Shown: positions 8,939-19,131 of the stretch, in pieces
Numbering within the stretch: the first letter of the stretch is position 1
Layout: the number at the start of each line of letters is the position of its first letter
NCBI RefSeq assembly: GCF_003173775.1
Contig: NZ_CP029552.1
Location: 4,777,001 to 4,841,000, forward strand
DNA length: 64,000 bases
Origin: Methylobacterium sp. 17Sr1-1
GTDB taxonomy: Bacteria; Pseudomonadota; Alphaproteobacteria; Rhizobiales; Beijerinckiaceae
Reading direction: 5' to 3'
Program-made: the position numbers and the translations under genes
Notes under the pieces: model-generated
Told to the model about the DNA's origin: nothing
The model's database searches: none
The model's input: the letters and a program-made list of their open reading frames with translations, nothing else

Positions 8939-9104
8939 GCGCGGATCGGCCGCGGCACCGATCGGGATCGCGCGCTCCCTGCCACACGGCAGGACATCGT
9001 CCGCATCCACGGTGATGACGGGAGACCGGAAGAAGCCCGGGTTGCGGTCGCTACCGGCCGACCCGGGCCGTGCAGGGCTGTCCGGGGCGAAAAATGGCAC
9101 GTCT

Positions 9105-9128
9105 CCCCTCTCCCGTGTGGGAGAGGGG
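9105..9128. repeat. Short palindrome, family D copy 1, in the 8939-9259 gap
   Basis: CCCCTCTCCC-GTGT-GGGAGAGGGG is a perfect 24-bp hairpin. The same sequence in inverted orientation is at 45308-45331. It lies between the convergent carbonic anhydrase and glycosyltransferase genes. Apart from this element and a flanking GGGCTGTCCGGGG also found at 54168, nothing recognisable is seen in the 320-bp gap. Confidence 0.75.
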
Positions 9129-9259
9129 ATCCCGCGCTCAAAAATCTGACCGCGAAATCAAGCGCTTGGAGGCGGCTTCCATTGAATGGAGGCCGTTGCC
9201 CGCAGGGGGCACCGCGCGGGTCATCGAACGGGGGGCTGAGCGGAGGCGAGCGGTCTCGC

Positions 9260-10348
9260 CTACCCCCGCAGCCGCTCCGCCACCGCCAGCAGCTCTGCCG
9301 CACGATGCGCGCAGGTGTGCCGCGCCCGGATCGTCCGCAGGCCGTGATCCGCGAGTTCCGCCCGCAAGCCCGCATCCTCCGCAAGGTCGCGCAGGTGTCG
9401 TTCCATCGCCGCGCCGTCCGGGGCCACCAGGAAATCGCGCCCCGGCGTGAACAGGCCCTCGCTGTCGCGCCAGGGCGCCGAGATCAGGGGGATGCCGCAG
9501 GCCAGCGCCTCGAACACCCGGATCGTCGGGATGCCGGGCAGGGCCTCGACGTAGAAGCGTCGCGGGACGTGCACGGTGGCGAGGTGACGGGCAAAGACCT
9601 CCGGGGCGCGGGCGTTCGGCAGCCAGCCGCGGTAGAGCGCGCCGTGGCGCTCCAGCGTCGCGAGCGCCGCGCCGGGATAGCGCACGCCCCAGATATCCAG
9701 GGGTAGATCGGCCCGCTGCGCCGGCCCGAACAGGAAGTGCTCCAGCTCGGCGCTGCGCTCGCCGTCGCCCCAGTTGCCGATCCAGACCAGCCCCGCGCGG
9801 GGGCCTTCCACCGCCGGCGGATGGAACAGGCGGGTATCGGCGGCCTCGTGCCAGACGAAGACGCGATTCCCCCAGCCCCAGCCGCGATAGACCTCGGCCA
9901 GCGTCTCGCCGAAGGCCAGCACGCCGTCATACCCCGAGAGGTCGTAGGCCCGCATCGCGTCGGGCTCGCTCACCGCGCGGTGGTGGGTGTCGTGGAAGAG
10001 CAGGGTGAACCGGCCGCCGTTCCGCCGCGCCGCGCCGATGCGGGCGACGAGGGCCGGCTCGTTCCATTCGTGCACCAGCACGAGGTCGGCGCCGTCGAGC
10101 GCGGCGTCGAGGTCGAAGCCCGGCGGGTCGACCGTGGCCGTCAGCTCCGGGTAGGGCGCCAGCGACGAGGCGAGTCCCGCCTCGCCGTGGTCGCGACGGA
10201 GATTCTCGACGCTCCAGGCGCCCGCCGGCTCGTGGGCGGCCACCGCGTGGCCGAGGGCCTGCAGCTCGCGCAGCACGCCGCGCAGGAAATGGGCGTTGCC
10301 GTGGTTCCAGCACGAGCGCAGGGAATGCGTGAACGCGACGATCCTCAC
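9260..10348 (-). CDS. Glycosyltransferase, CgeB/GT1-like
   Basis: 362 residues. The C-terminal half resembles the CgeB/Glyco_trans_1_2 group: GLVWIGNWGDGERSAEL near the domain start, VHVPRRFYVEALPGIPTIRVFEALACGIPLIS as donor-nucleotide site, then FLVAPDGAAMERHLRDL. The N-terminal half (FTHSLRSCWNHGNAHFLRGV) is a GT-B acceptor domain. The start is the GTG at 10348, whose bases overlap the TGA of the upstream glycosyltransferase (GTGA), showing tight coupling. It is the last gene of the minus-strand glycan cluster. Donor and acceptor are unknown. Confidence 0.87.
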   Translation of the reverse strand: MRIVAFTHSLRSCWNHGNAHFLRGVLRELQALGHAVAAHEPAGAWSVENLRRDHGEAGLASSLAPYPELTATVDPPGFDLDAALDGADLVLVHEWNEPALVARIGAARRNGGRFTLLFHDTHHRAVSEPDAMRAYDLSGYDGVLAFGETLAEVYRGWGWGNRVFVWHEAADTRLFHPPAVEGPRAGLVWIGNWGDGERSAELEHFLFGPAQRADLPLDIWGVRYPGAALATLERHGALYRGWLPNARAPEVFARHLATVHVPRRFYVEALPGIPTIRVFEALACGIPLISAPWRDSEGLFTPGRDFLVAPDGAAMERHLRDLAEDAGLRAELADHGLRTIRARHTCAHRAAELLAVAERLRG

Positions 10349-11517
10349 GCCGGCATCCCGGCCCGCAGGGGCGGGGCCTCGAGCACCATTCGGTAGACGT
10401 CGAGCACGCCCGCCGTCATCGCCTCGACCGTGAACGCCTCGGCCCGCGTCCGCGCCTCGGCACCGAGCCGCGCCCGGATGGCGGGATCGGCCGCCACCAT
10501 CTCGATGGCGTGGGCGAAGCCCGCCTCGTCGTCGGGTGCGATGAAGATCGCCGCCTCGTCCCACAGCTCGCGGAAGGTCGGGATGTCGGAGAGCACGAGG
10601 GCGCATCCGGCGCTCGCCGCTTCCAGCACGCCGAGGCCGAAGGGCTCGTAGCGGGCGGCGGAGGCGTAGATCGGGGCGCCTGCGAGCCAGCGCGCCACGT
10701 CCTGGTCGCTCAAGCGGCCGAGCGGCCGCAGGTGCTCGGGGGTAAACTGTGCCGCGTTCGGGCCTTTCAGGTCGCCGGCGGCGAGCAGCGGCAGCTGCAT
10801 CCGGGCGGCGGCCCGGTCGAGGGTGCGGGCGTTCTTGCCCTCGTCCCAGAGCCGGCCGGCGGTGAAGGCGAAGGGCGAGGCGGCCGCGCCCGCCGGGGTG
10901 CGGTGCCCGCGGGAGGTGGGCGTACGCCGGCCGTTCGGCACCACCCGGGGCGGGGCGATGCCGTAGGTCGCTGCGGTGGCCTCCGCGAAGGCGCGGGTCG
11001 GGCTGAGCAGCGCGTCGACCCGGCGGTAGCCCTCCGCCGCGAGGCTCGCCCGCCAGGCGAGGTCGGGCGGCAGGGGTCCGGGGCGCATCGCCGCCCACCA
11101 GGTCGCTACGCAGGAATGCGCTACCGCCACGACGGGGGCGCAGAACTCGGCGAGGGCCGCGAGCGCCGGGCTGTTGAGGTGGATCAGGTCGGCGCCGGCC
11201 CGCTCGGCCTCTCGGGCGACCATCGCGGCGGCGGCCTCGACCTCGCCGGGGGTCAGCGCCGTCCAGTCGAGGCTCGCCCCGAGGGGGCACAGGGCGAGGC
11301 CGCGGATGGCGCGGGCGGCGCGGAGCTGGTCCTGGCTCGGCTCGGGCCCTAGCACCGCGAGCGTCACCCCGATGCCCTGGCGGGTCAGCTCCTCGGCGAG
11401 GTCGAGCCCGTACTGCCAGACGCCGCCGACCGCATCGACGGTCATGAACAGGTTGAGGGCCGGCGCCCCCCGGTAGGGGAGGGGACGTCCGGCCGGGACC
11501 GTCAGGCTGGGCAGCAT
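10345..11517 (-). CDS. Glycosyltransferase family 4
   Basis: 390-residue GT-B glycosyltransferase. The N-terminal part has FMTVDAVGGVWQYGLDLAEEL, and the C-terminal part has FTAGRLWDEGKN and the E-x7-E motif in ARYEPFGLGVLEAASAGCAL, which contacts the nucleotide-sugar. Such enzymes usually retain anomeric configuration. The ATG at 11517 lies 5 bases after TTGGAGG and inside the 3' end of the radical SAM gene (16-bp overlap). An internal ATG at the MTVDAVGG motif is an alternative start. It works with the neighbouring CgeB-like transferase on an unknown glycan. Confidence 0.9.
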   Translation of the reverse strand: MLPSLTVPAGRPLPYRGAPALNLFMTVDAVGGVWQYGLDLAEELTRQGIGVTLAVLGPEPSQDQLRAARAIRGLALCPLGASLDWTALTPGEVEAAAAMVAREAERAGADLIHLNSPALAALAEFCAPVVAVAHSCVATWWAAMRPGPLPPDLAWRASLAAEGYRRVDALLSPTRAFAEATAATYGIAPPRVVPNGRRTPTSRGHRTPAGAAASPFAFTAGRLWDEGKNARTLDRAAARMQLPLLAAGDLKGPNAAQFTPEHLRPLGRLSDQDVARWLAGAPIYASAARYEPFGLGVLEAASAGCALVLSDIPTFRELWDEAAIFIAPDDEAGFAHAIEMVAADPAIRARLGAEARTRAEAFTVEAMTAGVLDVYRMVLEAPPLRAGMPA

Positions 11518-12800
11518 GCCGCCTCCAACTCGCGCAACGGGGCCGGCCGCTCCTCTTGGATGTCGCTGAAGCGGTCGAACTGGCCGAGGTAATGGGCGTG
11601 CGCCCGCTCCCAGGCCTCGCCGTCCGGCTCGCCCCAGAGGCGGCGGTAATCCGGCGAGGACGGATAGGGGTAGAGCGGCACGGGATCGTTGGCCCAGACG
11701 CCGGCGGCGCGCAGGCGGTCGCGCCAGGCGGCCACCAGCGCGGGATCGTCGCCCGCGACCTTGATGAGGTTCGCCTGCACGAACGGCACCGAGCGGCGGG
11801 CATGGATCAGGCGCTCGGCGAGGTCGTCGGTCGAGGCGCGGCAATTCTTGTCGAGCAGCGCGCGGCCGGCTTCCGTCAAGCTCTCGACGCCGGCCTCGAT
11901 CGAGACGCAGCCCGCCGCCCCGAGCAGGTCGAGCATGTCGGGCTTCCACAGGTCGATTCGCGTCTGCACCCCGAACTCCACCTGGCGCGCGGCGAGGGCC
12001 TCCAGCAGCGGCTTCTGCGGCAGGAAGATCTCGTCGATGAAGTAGAGGTAGGTCACCCCTTGCGCGATCAACCGGTCGACCTCCTCCAGGACGTTCGGCA
12101 GCGCGCGCCGCCGGTATTTGTCCCGGAAGTCGATCTTGGCGCAAAAGGTGCAGGAATAAGGGCAGCCGCGCGAGGCCTCGACCTCGGCGCCCGGCCCCTC
12201 CGGCGCCCGGTCGAAGCGGTGGTGGTGGTGGGCGTGGCGCGCCACCCAGGCGTCGGGCCAGGACAGGGCCGGGAGATCGACGAAGCTCGTCGCCGCCGGT
12301 CCGCCGGTGACGACCGTCTCCGCGCGATCGCGGAAGGCAACGGCCGGCACGGCATCGAGCCGGGCAAGCCCGCCCTCGGCCAATCGCGTCACCACCTCCT
12401 CGCACTCGCCGCGCACCACGATGTCGCAGGCGAGCTTGGCGAGAGTCGTCTCCGGCGTGACCGAGCCGTGCGGGCCGACCGCCACGGTGCGGCCACCACG
12501 ATCCCCGAGCGCATCGAGGAAGGCGCGGGGCACGCGCAGCTCGGGCTGAGCGCAGCGCCAGAACAGGTAGGTCGGGGCGGTGGTCACCACCGTCATGTCG
12601 GGGGCGAACTCCGCCACCCGCTCGGCCAGGGCGGTCAGGGAGAGCCCGTCGAGGGCCCCGTCCAGCATCAGCACCGCGTGGCCCGCCCGCTCCAGCAGCA
12701 CCTTGCAGGCCCCGAGCTCGATCGGCAGGTGCGGGGAACGGCACCCGAAGTAGATGCTGTTCTCGAAGCTCCAGGTCGGGTTGACGAGGGCGATTCTCAA
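11502..12800 (-). CDS. B12-binding-type radical SAM protein
   Basis: 432 residues. Residues 1-140 form a Rossmann-like B12-binding-type domain; residues 205-400 are a radical SAM barrel with the [4Fe-4S] motif C-PYS-C-TF-C (Cys213, 217, 220). The usual cobalamin DxHxxG motif is not seen: the corresponding stretch reads DGALDGLS. A histidine run (HAHHHH) precedes the barrel. The predicted start is TTG at 12800 with AGGA upstream. It lies in a glycosyltransferase/epimerase operon, so it probably modifies a sugar, lipid or nucleotide-sugar, for instance by methylation or rearrangement. The specific reaction is unknown. Confidence 0.88.
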   Translation of the reverse strand: MRIALVNPTWSFENSIYFGCRSPHLPIELGACKVLLERAGHAVLMLDGALDGLSLTALAERVAEFAPDMTVVTTAPTYLFWRCAQPELRVPRAFLDALGDRGGRTVAVGPHGSVTPETTLAKLACDIVVRGECEEVVTRLAEGGLARLDAVPAVAFRDRAETVVTGGPAATSFVDLPALSWPDAWVARHAHHHHRFDRAPEGPGAEVEASRGCPYSCTFCAKIDFRDKYRRRALPNVLEEVDRLIAQGVTYLYFIDEIFLPQKPLLEALAARQVEFGVQTRIDLWKPDMLDLLGAAGCVSIEAGVESLTEAGRALLDKNCRASTDDLAERLIHARRSVPFVQANLIKVAGDDPALVAAWRDRLRAAGVWANDPVPLYPYPSSPDYRRLWGEPDGEAWERAHAHYLGQFDRFSDIQEERPAPLRELEAACCPA

Positions 12801-12945
12801 AGCGGCTGTCCTGAACCGGGAACGGGCATCGCAGGTACTGGGGGCGACTATTGAGAAGTGGCGGGGCCGCTCCGGACGACAAGGGCTTTTCGCCCGAATG
12901 CGGTTAAGCGATCGATACCAATGGGCCGGCCGTCATGCCGCAGGC

Positions 12946-12968
12946 GCATGGCGCGACGAGCGCCATGC
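12946..12968. other. Hairpin between epimerase and radical SAM genes
   Basis: GCATGGCGC-GACGA-GCGCCATGC is a perfect 9-bp stem in the 216-bp gap inside the minus-strand glycan cluster. No T-run follows on the minus strand, so it is not a standard terminator there. It may mark an internal promoter or processing region for the radical SAM gene. Confidence 0.4.
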
Positions 12969-13016
12969 CGTTTTCGCGGGCTCGAAGCGGGAACCCGACC
13001 GCCTCTCGCGCGCGGC

Positions 13017-14104
<1,088 letters not shown>

Positions 14105-14105
<1 letters not shown>

Positions 14106-15223
14106 CACGCTACGAGCCCGCGCCGGTCGAGCTCGCGGCGCGCCTCCTCGACCCGGTCCCGGGCCTCCTCCTGCTCCGCGACCCAGGCGGCGAGTTCCCT
14201 GAGCCCGTCCGCGAAGTCGCGGGCCGGGCGGTAGCCCAGTTCCTCGCGCGCTTTCGTGATGTCCGAGATGCAGTGGCGGATGTCGCCGGCCCGGGCCTTG
14301 CCGGCGATCTCCGGCGTCAGGTCCGGCCGGCCCATCGCCTGGGCGAGAAGGCCTGCGACCTCGCGCACCGAGCGGTCCTCGCCCGAGCCGATGTTGTAGA
14401 CCTGGCCGGCGGCCCTCGGCCGGTCGAGGGCGAGCAGGAAGGCCTGGGCCACGTCGTCGACCTGCACGAAGTCGCGCCGCTGGTGCCCGTCCTCGAAGAT
14501 CACCGGGCTCGCGCCGTTGTGCAGGCGCGAGGCGAAGATGGCGAGCACCCCGGTATAGGGGTTCGAGAGCGCCTGGCCCGGCCCGTAGGCGTTCCAGAGG
14601 CGCAAGGCCACGCCCTCCATCCCGTAGGCCGGGGCCAGCATCAGGGTCAGGCGCTCCTGGGCGTACTTGCCCAGCGCGTAGACCGAGGCCAGGGCCGGGC
14701 GCTTCCATTCCGGGGTCGGCACCGGCACGAGCGGCCGCCCCTCCTCGTCGAGGGGATCCCACGGCGCATCGGGGCCGGAGCGGGGCTGGCGCACGACCTC
14801 CTCGCGCACCCGCCCGTCGGCGCCGCGATACAGCCCCTCGCCGTAGACGCTCATCGAGGAGGCGACCACCACCCGCCGCACCGGCCGCTCGATCAGGGCC
14901 TGGAACAGGATCGCGGTGCCGTGCTCGTTGACCGCGACGTAGCGGTCGACGTCGTACATGCTCTGGCCGACCCCGACCTCGGCGGCGAGGTGGATCACCG
15001 CGTCGACGCCGGCCACGGCGTCGGCCACCGCGCGCCCGTCGCGGATGTCGCCGCGCCGCAGCTCGACCGCGTCCGGCAGCCCCTCGGGCCTGGCCTGCGT
15101 CCCATGGACCTGCTCGATCAGGCTGTCGAGCACGCGCACCCGGTCGCCCCGGGCGACGAGGGCCCGCGCCACGGCCCGGCCGATGAAGCCGGCCCCGCCG
15201 GTGATCAGGATGGTCTGCGGCAC
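14105..15223 (-). CDS. NAD-dependent epimerase, dTDP-L-rhamnose 4-epimerase-like
   Basis: 372-residue extended SDR with ILITGGAGFIGRAVARAL at the N-terminus, VIHLAAEVGVGQSMYDVDRY, an active-site Tyr-x3-Lys (SVYALGKYAQE) and LRLWNAYGPGQALSNPYTGV. The segment IEQVHGTQ followed by an aspartate-bounded DIRD resembles bacterial dTDP-6-deoxy-L-hexose 4-epimerases. A basic helical tail (EEARDRVEEARRELDRR) extends the C-terminus. It is first in the minus-strand glycan operon and faces the OpgH-like gene across a 203-bp divergent promoter region. Confidence 0.88.
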
Positions 15224-15426
15224 CCGTCGCGCTCCTTTCGCTGCCGGCCTGGGTCGGCCGATACCTCCATCCTGTATCTATGGGGCGGGAGCGCCGCGAA
15301 CAGGTGTCATCGTTCTGGCGTCATTCAGCCCGATTGCTTCAAGAGATGTCAGCGGGATAGCGCCTGGGCGGCGCTCGACCGGCGTCCCGCTTCGGCTCCC
15401 CTCCACCGAGTTCACGCGACCCCTCC

Positions 15427-17394
15427 ATGCCCCTCGTTCCCTCGTCGCACGATGCGGTGCCGGCTGCGCCCGGCGCGGACCTCACCCAACGGCAGGAGTC
15501 CCAGGAAGACGCCCGGCGGGAGGCCGCGTCCCTGCGCCGCCGCCGCTTGGCCCTCTTCGTGCCGACTGTCGCGACGGCGCTCGCCCTCGCCGCGGCGGCG
15601 CTCGCCGCGACCGGCGTGCCGGACGGGCCGCTCGACGCCGCGGTGCTCGCGCTGTTCTGCCTGGCGATGGCCTGGCAGTCCTACATCGCCTGGACCTACC
15701 TCTACGGCGCGCTCGCCACCGGACTCGGGCCACGGGTGATGTCGCGGGTGGAGCGGCAGGCGGCCGTCCTGCCGCCGGTGGCGAGCGGCCGCAGCCGCAC
15801 CGCCGCCGTCGTGGCGATCCACGCCGAGGACGCGGCCGCGGTCTTCGCGGCGATCCGCGTGATGGCGCGGTCGCTCGCCCGCACCGGCGGCGACGGGCGC
15901 GACCTCGACATCTTCGTCCTCAGCGACACCCGCGACCCGGAGATCGCGGCGGCCGAGGAGCGCGAATTCGGCCGCATCCAGGCGTGGCGCGAGGAGGCTT
16001 GGCGCGAGCAAGCCGGGTCCGGCCTGCCGGCGATCCGCTACCGGCGCCGGCGGGAGAATACCGGCCGCAAGGCCGGCAATATCGGCGAGTTCTGCGCCAC
16101 CTACGGCCACGAGTACGACTTCATGATCGTGCTGGACGCCGACAGCCTCATGACCGGTGCGGCCATGCGCCGCCTGGTGCGGCTGATGGAGGAGAACCCG
16201 CGCACCGGCCTGATCCAGACCGTCAGCTACGCCGCCGGGCGCGACACGCTGTTCGCCCGCATCCAGCAATTCGCCGTGCGGCTCTACGCCCCGCTCTCGA
16301 TCCGGGCGCTGGAGACCTGGCAGGGGCCGGACGGGGGCTACTGGGGCCACAACGCCATCGTGCGCGTCAAAGCCTTCGCGGCCAATGCCGAGCTGCCGGT
16401 GCTGCCCGGCCGCGCGCCGCTCGGCGGCGAGATCCTGTGCCACGACACGGTCGAGGGGGCGTTCCTGCGCCGGGCCGGGTGGGAGCTGCGCCTCCTGCCG
16501 GAGGAGCCCGGCACCTGGGAGGAGATGCCCACCAACCTCACCGACCTGCTCGGCCGCGAGCGGCGCTGGTGCCAGGGCAACCTGCAGCATCTCGGCATCA
16601 TCGGCTTGCCCGGCCTCACCGCCGGCAGCCGCTGGCACCTCGGCGCCGGCATCCTGTCCTACCTCGCCTCGCCGGTCTGGGTCGCGTTCCTAGGGTTGGG
16701 CACGTGGCAGGCGATCCGCAGCGGCGATCTCGGACTCCTCGCCTACGGGCTGACCGGCGAGGGCCCGGCGGCGGCGATCCTGGCGTCCCTGAGCCTTGCC
16801 GTGCTGGCGGCTCCGAAGCTCCTCAGCCTCGGCCACGTCCTGCTCTCGCCCGAGCGCCGCGCCGCCTTCGGTGGCACGCGGAGCCTGCTCGTGAGCGCCG
16901 CCCTCGAACAGGCCCTGTGGGTGCTGCTCTGGCCGGTCATGACCCTGTTCAACGCCGGCGCCGTGGCGACGACTTTCGCCGGGAGAGTGGTGCGCTGGGA
17001 CACCCAGGTGCGCGACGACCGCCGGGTGCCGTGGTCCGAGGCCTGCCGGCTCCAGGCCGATTCGCTGGTCGCCGGCATCCTGCTGGCGGCGGCCGTGGCC
17101 TACGCCGCCGATCCGTTGCTGGCCCTCTGGATGGCGCCGCTCGTCCTCGCGCTCCTGGCGAGCCCGGCCCTCAGCGTGCTGACGAGCCGGGCCGATCTCG
17201 GCCAGGCGGCGCGCCGGCGCGGCCTGTTCCTCACGGTCGACGACACCGCCCAGGCGCCGGAACTGCGCGACCTCGCCGCCGCCCGCGCCGCGCCGCCGGC
17301 CCTCGCCCGGTCGCAGCCGGTGCGCGGCGAGGCTCCCGTCTGGCTCGCCACGGCGACCGACGACGCGAAGGCGTCTCCGCCGCGGGACATCTGA
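15427..17394 (+). CDS. opgH: OpgH/MdoH-like membrane glucosyltransferase (GT2)
   Basis: 655 residues. Two transmembrane helices (about 41-60 and 67-90) precede a cytoplasmic GT2 domain (about 120-390) with the DxD motif VLDADSLMTG, the MdoH-type HNAIVRV and CHDTVEGAFLRRAGW, and the RRWCQGNLQH acceptor/product motif. Further helices follow (about 405-600). The family builds the beta-glucan backbone of osmoregulated periplasmic glucans from UDP-glucose. No opgG partner is adjacent. It is shorter than E. coli MdoH (about 850 residues), as in alphaproteobacterial forms. The neighbouring epimerase/GT cluster may decorate its product, which is inference. Confidence 0.87.
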   Translation: MPLVPSSHDAVPAAPGADLTQRQESQEDARREAASLRRRRLALFVPTVATALALAAAALAATGVPDGPLDAAVLALFCLAMAWQSYIAWTYLYGALATGLGPRVMSRVERQAAVLPPVASGRSRTAAVVAIHAEDAAAVFAAIRVMARSLARTGGDGRDLDIFVLSDTRDPEIAAAEEREFGRIQAWREEAWREQAGSGLPAIRYRRRRENTGRKAGNIGEFCATYGHEYDFMIVLDADSLMTGAAMRRLVRLMEENPRTGLIQTVSYAAGRDTLFARIQQFAVRLYAPLSIRALETWQGPDGGYWGHNAIVRVKAFAANAELPVLPGRAPLGGEILCHDTVEGAFLRRAGWELRLLPEEPGTWEEMPTNLTDLLGRERRWCQGNLQHLGIIGLPGLTAGSRWHLGAGILSYLASPVWVAFLGLGTWQAIRSGDLGLLAYGLTGEGPAAAILASLSLAVLAAPKLLSLGHVLLSPERRAAFGGTRSLLVSAALEQALWVLLWPVMTLFNAGAVATTFAGRVVRWDTQVRDDRRVPWSEACRLQADSLVAGILLAAAVAYAADPLLALWMAPLVLALLASPALSVLTSRADLGQAARRRGLFLTVDDTAQAPELRDLAAARAAPPALARSQPVRGEAPVWLATATDDAKASPPRDI

Positions 17395-17494
17395 ACGGCC
17401 GGAACGCCTCTCACGATCCCGCGTTTCGACTGTTGAGTTCGTTGCGACTGTTGCGGATAGGGGGATCGCTTCGGTTCGGGACGAGAGGGCCTAC

Positions 17495-17950
17495 ATGACT
17501 GCGCCGGCCTGCGTCGAGCCTCTGGGTCGTCGCCTTCCCTCGGAGGACGAGCGGGCGGCGGCCAACCAGCTCCGCACGATCCTGGCAAGTCACGCGACCG
17601 ACCGAACGAGCCTGCGCATCCTCGACCAGGCCAAATCCCCGGTCGAGGTGACGCTCACCCCCGCCTTGTCGAACTTGCTGATCGATCTGCTGTGGCATGT
17701 CGGTAGCGGCCACGCGGTGACGCTGGTGCCGGTCGGGCAGATGCTCTCCACCCAGCAGGCGGCCGACCTGCTGAACGTTTCGCGACCGTTCCTCATCTCC
17801 CTGCTCGACCGGCAGGAGATCGCCCACACGCTGGTCGGGCGGCACCGTCGGATCAAGGCGGAGCATCTGTTCGACTACAAGCGAGCGCGGGATGCCAAGC
17901 GGGGCGAGGCATTGTCCGCCCTGGCGGAGATGGATGCCGAGCATCTCTGA
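17495..17950 (+). CDS. VapB50-like antitoxin with excisionase-type helix-turn-helix
   Basis: 151 residues. The first half (to about residue 75) is a family-specific domain; residues 84-125 form a MerR/excisionase-type helix-turn-helix (MLSTQQAADLLNVSRPFLIS, then a basic GRHRRIKAEHL). This architecture is that of antitoxins such as mycobacterial VapB50, which are often mis-called excisionases. The gene ends three bases before the start of a PIN-domain toxin gene, giving the usual antitoxin-first operon. It is intact even though the toxin is frameshifted. Confidence 0.85.
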   Translation: MTAPACVEPLGRRLPSEDERAAANQLRTILASHATDRTSLRILDQAKSPVEVTLTPALSNLLIDLLWHVGSGHAVTLVPVGQMLSTQQAADLLNVSRPFLISLLDRQEIAHTLVGRHRRIKAEHLFDYKRARDAKRGEALSALAEMDAEHL

Positions 17951-17953
17951 GCG

Positions 17954-18545
17954 ATGTTCGCCAGCCGTTTCACCGCCTTCATTGATGCCTGCGCACTCGC
18001 CGGTGCCTTGAAGCGAAACCTGCTGCTGACTTTGGCGGAAGCCGAGTTCTTCCGCGTTCGCTGGTCAGACCCCGTCCTGGACGGAGACGGAGCGCGCCAT
18101 CGCGGAGATCCTGTCAGGCAAGGGTGTTCCCGACGCTCATGCCCACGCAACGCGCGCACGAGCCAACATGGAGGCAGCGTTCGAGGAGGCCATGGTCACG
18201 GACTTCTCGGATGTCCTGATCCACGGCGAAAACCTGCCGGACAAGGACGATGCCCACGTCTTGGCTGCGGCTATCAAGACGCGCGCCTCGGTCATCGTGA
18301 CGGACAACCTGAAGGATTTTCCGGCGGAGATTCTTCTGCCGCTGGATCTCGAGGCTCGTTCCACGGACCGCTTTCTCGCCGATACGATCGCGCTCGGCAT
18401 GGGCCGGGCGACTGCTGCCATTCGCACGATGCGGCTACGGTTCAAGCGGCCCGAGAAGCACCCCGAGGCGCTTCTCGTCGACATGGATGCTGCCGGCCTC
18501 GTCGAGACAGTCGACGTGCTCCGCCCCTACGCTGCCGTGCTGTAG
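17954..18545 (+). pseudogene. VapC50-like PIN-domain toxin, frameshifted
   Basis: The first 42 codons (MFASRFTAFIDACALAGALK... to WSDPVLD) read in one frame. The rest (ETERAIAEILSGKGVPDAHA... to the stop at 18545) reads in the next frame. One extra base in 18078-18084 (CTGGACGGAGACG) causes the shift. Removing it gives a 196-residue PIN protein with acidic residues at FIDACA, KDDAHVLAAA and TDNLKDF, the ribonuclease site, plus a VapC50-type C-terminal extension. The gene directly follows its antitoxin. This is either a real inactivation, leaving an orphan antitoxin, or a sequencing error. Confidence 0.85.
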
Positions 18546-18553
18546 CGCCGGCC

Positions 18554-19018
18554 CTACTGCGCCGGCTTGCCCAGCACCTTGATCGGGTCTGTGCGCTGGC
18601 TCGGCTTCGGCTCGGCGGTGAGGCTGTCGGCGCGCTCTCCCGGGCGGCCGCGGACGCTGCCGGTGGTGGCGGGGCTGCCCTGGCCGGCGGTGGCGCGGTT
18701 GGTCGGGCTCGTCACCGGCACGGCGCCGCTGGCGAGTTCGAGGCAGGTCAGCATCTCGACGTAGCTCGGGAAGCCGCCGGCGGTCGATTGCTGCGAGCAC
18801 TGGGTCTTGGCCGAGCTGGAGAACTGGCCCCAGCGCTTGCGCAGCTCGTCGCCCGCCGAGCGCTCGGAGCGCAGGCAACCGTCCGAGCCGGCCTCCTGGC
18901 TGACCGAGGCGCGGCCGGGGGAGTTGCAGGTGCCGGCGATGTCGAGCCGCGGCGGACCATCCGCCGCGACGAGGACGAGGTGCGCGCCGAGAAGCGCGAA
19001 GGGCAGGGCGGCGGGCAT
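18554..19018 (-). CDS. Hypothetical secreted protein
   Basis: 154 residues with a hydrophobic N-terminus (MPAALPFALLGAHLVLVAADG) that looks like a signal peptide. Four cysteines follow at spaced positions (GTCNSPG, GCLRSE, TQCSQQS, LTCLEL), suggesting two disulfides in the periplasm, and the last 50 residues are rich in Ser, Thr, Pro and Gly and probably disordered. No known domain is recognised. It ends 8 bp from the convergent toxin gene and is not part of that module. Confidence 0.7.
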   Translation of the reverse strand: MPAALPFALLGAHLVLVAADGPPRLDIAGTCNSPGRASVSQEAGSDGCLRSERSAGDELRKRWGQFSSSAKTQCSQQSTAGGFPSYVEMLTCLELASGAVPVTSPTNRATAGQGSPATTGSVRGRPGERADSLTAEPKPSQRTDPIKVLGKPAQ

Positions 19019-19131
19019 GGCGGGTCTCCCGTGAGCTAGCGAAGAATTGGGCCGGCGAACAAAAAGCGTCGCCGGTTCAACGCGCAAACGGCGCCGGAAG
19101 CTCCCGTGGCCTTTTTCGCCGGCCTGATCCG

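Noticed and set aside
12946..12968. Hairpin as an intrinsic terminator within the glycan cluster
   Set aside because: No T-run follows on the strand of the operon, and the genes downstream belong to the same functional group.
17495..17950. Excisionase-like gene as evidence of a prophage or integrative element
   Set aside because: No integrase, attachment site or phage gene is nearby. The pairing with a PIN toxin explains the helix-turn-helix protein as an antitoxin.
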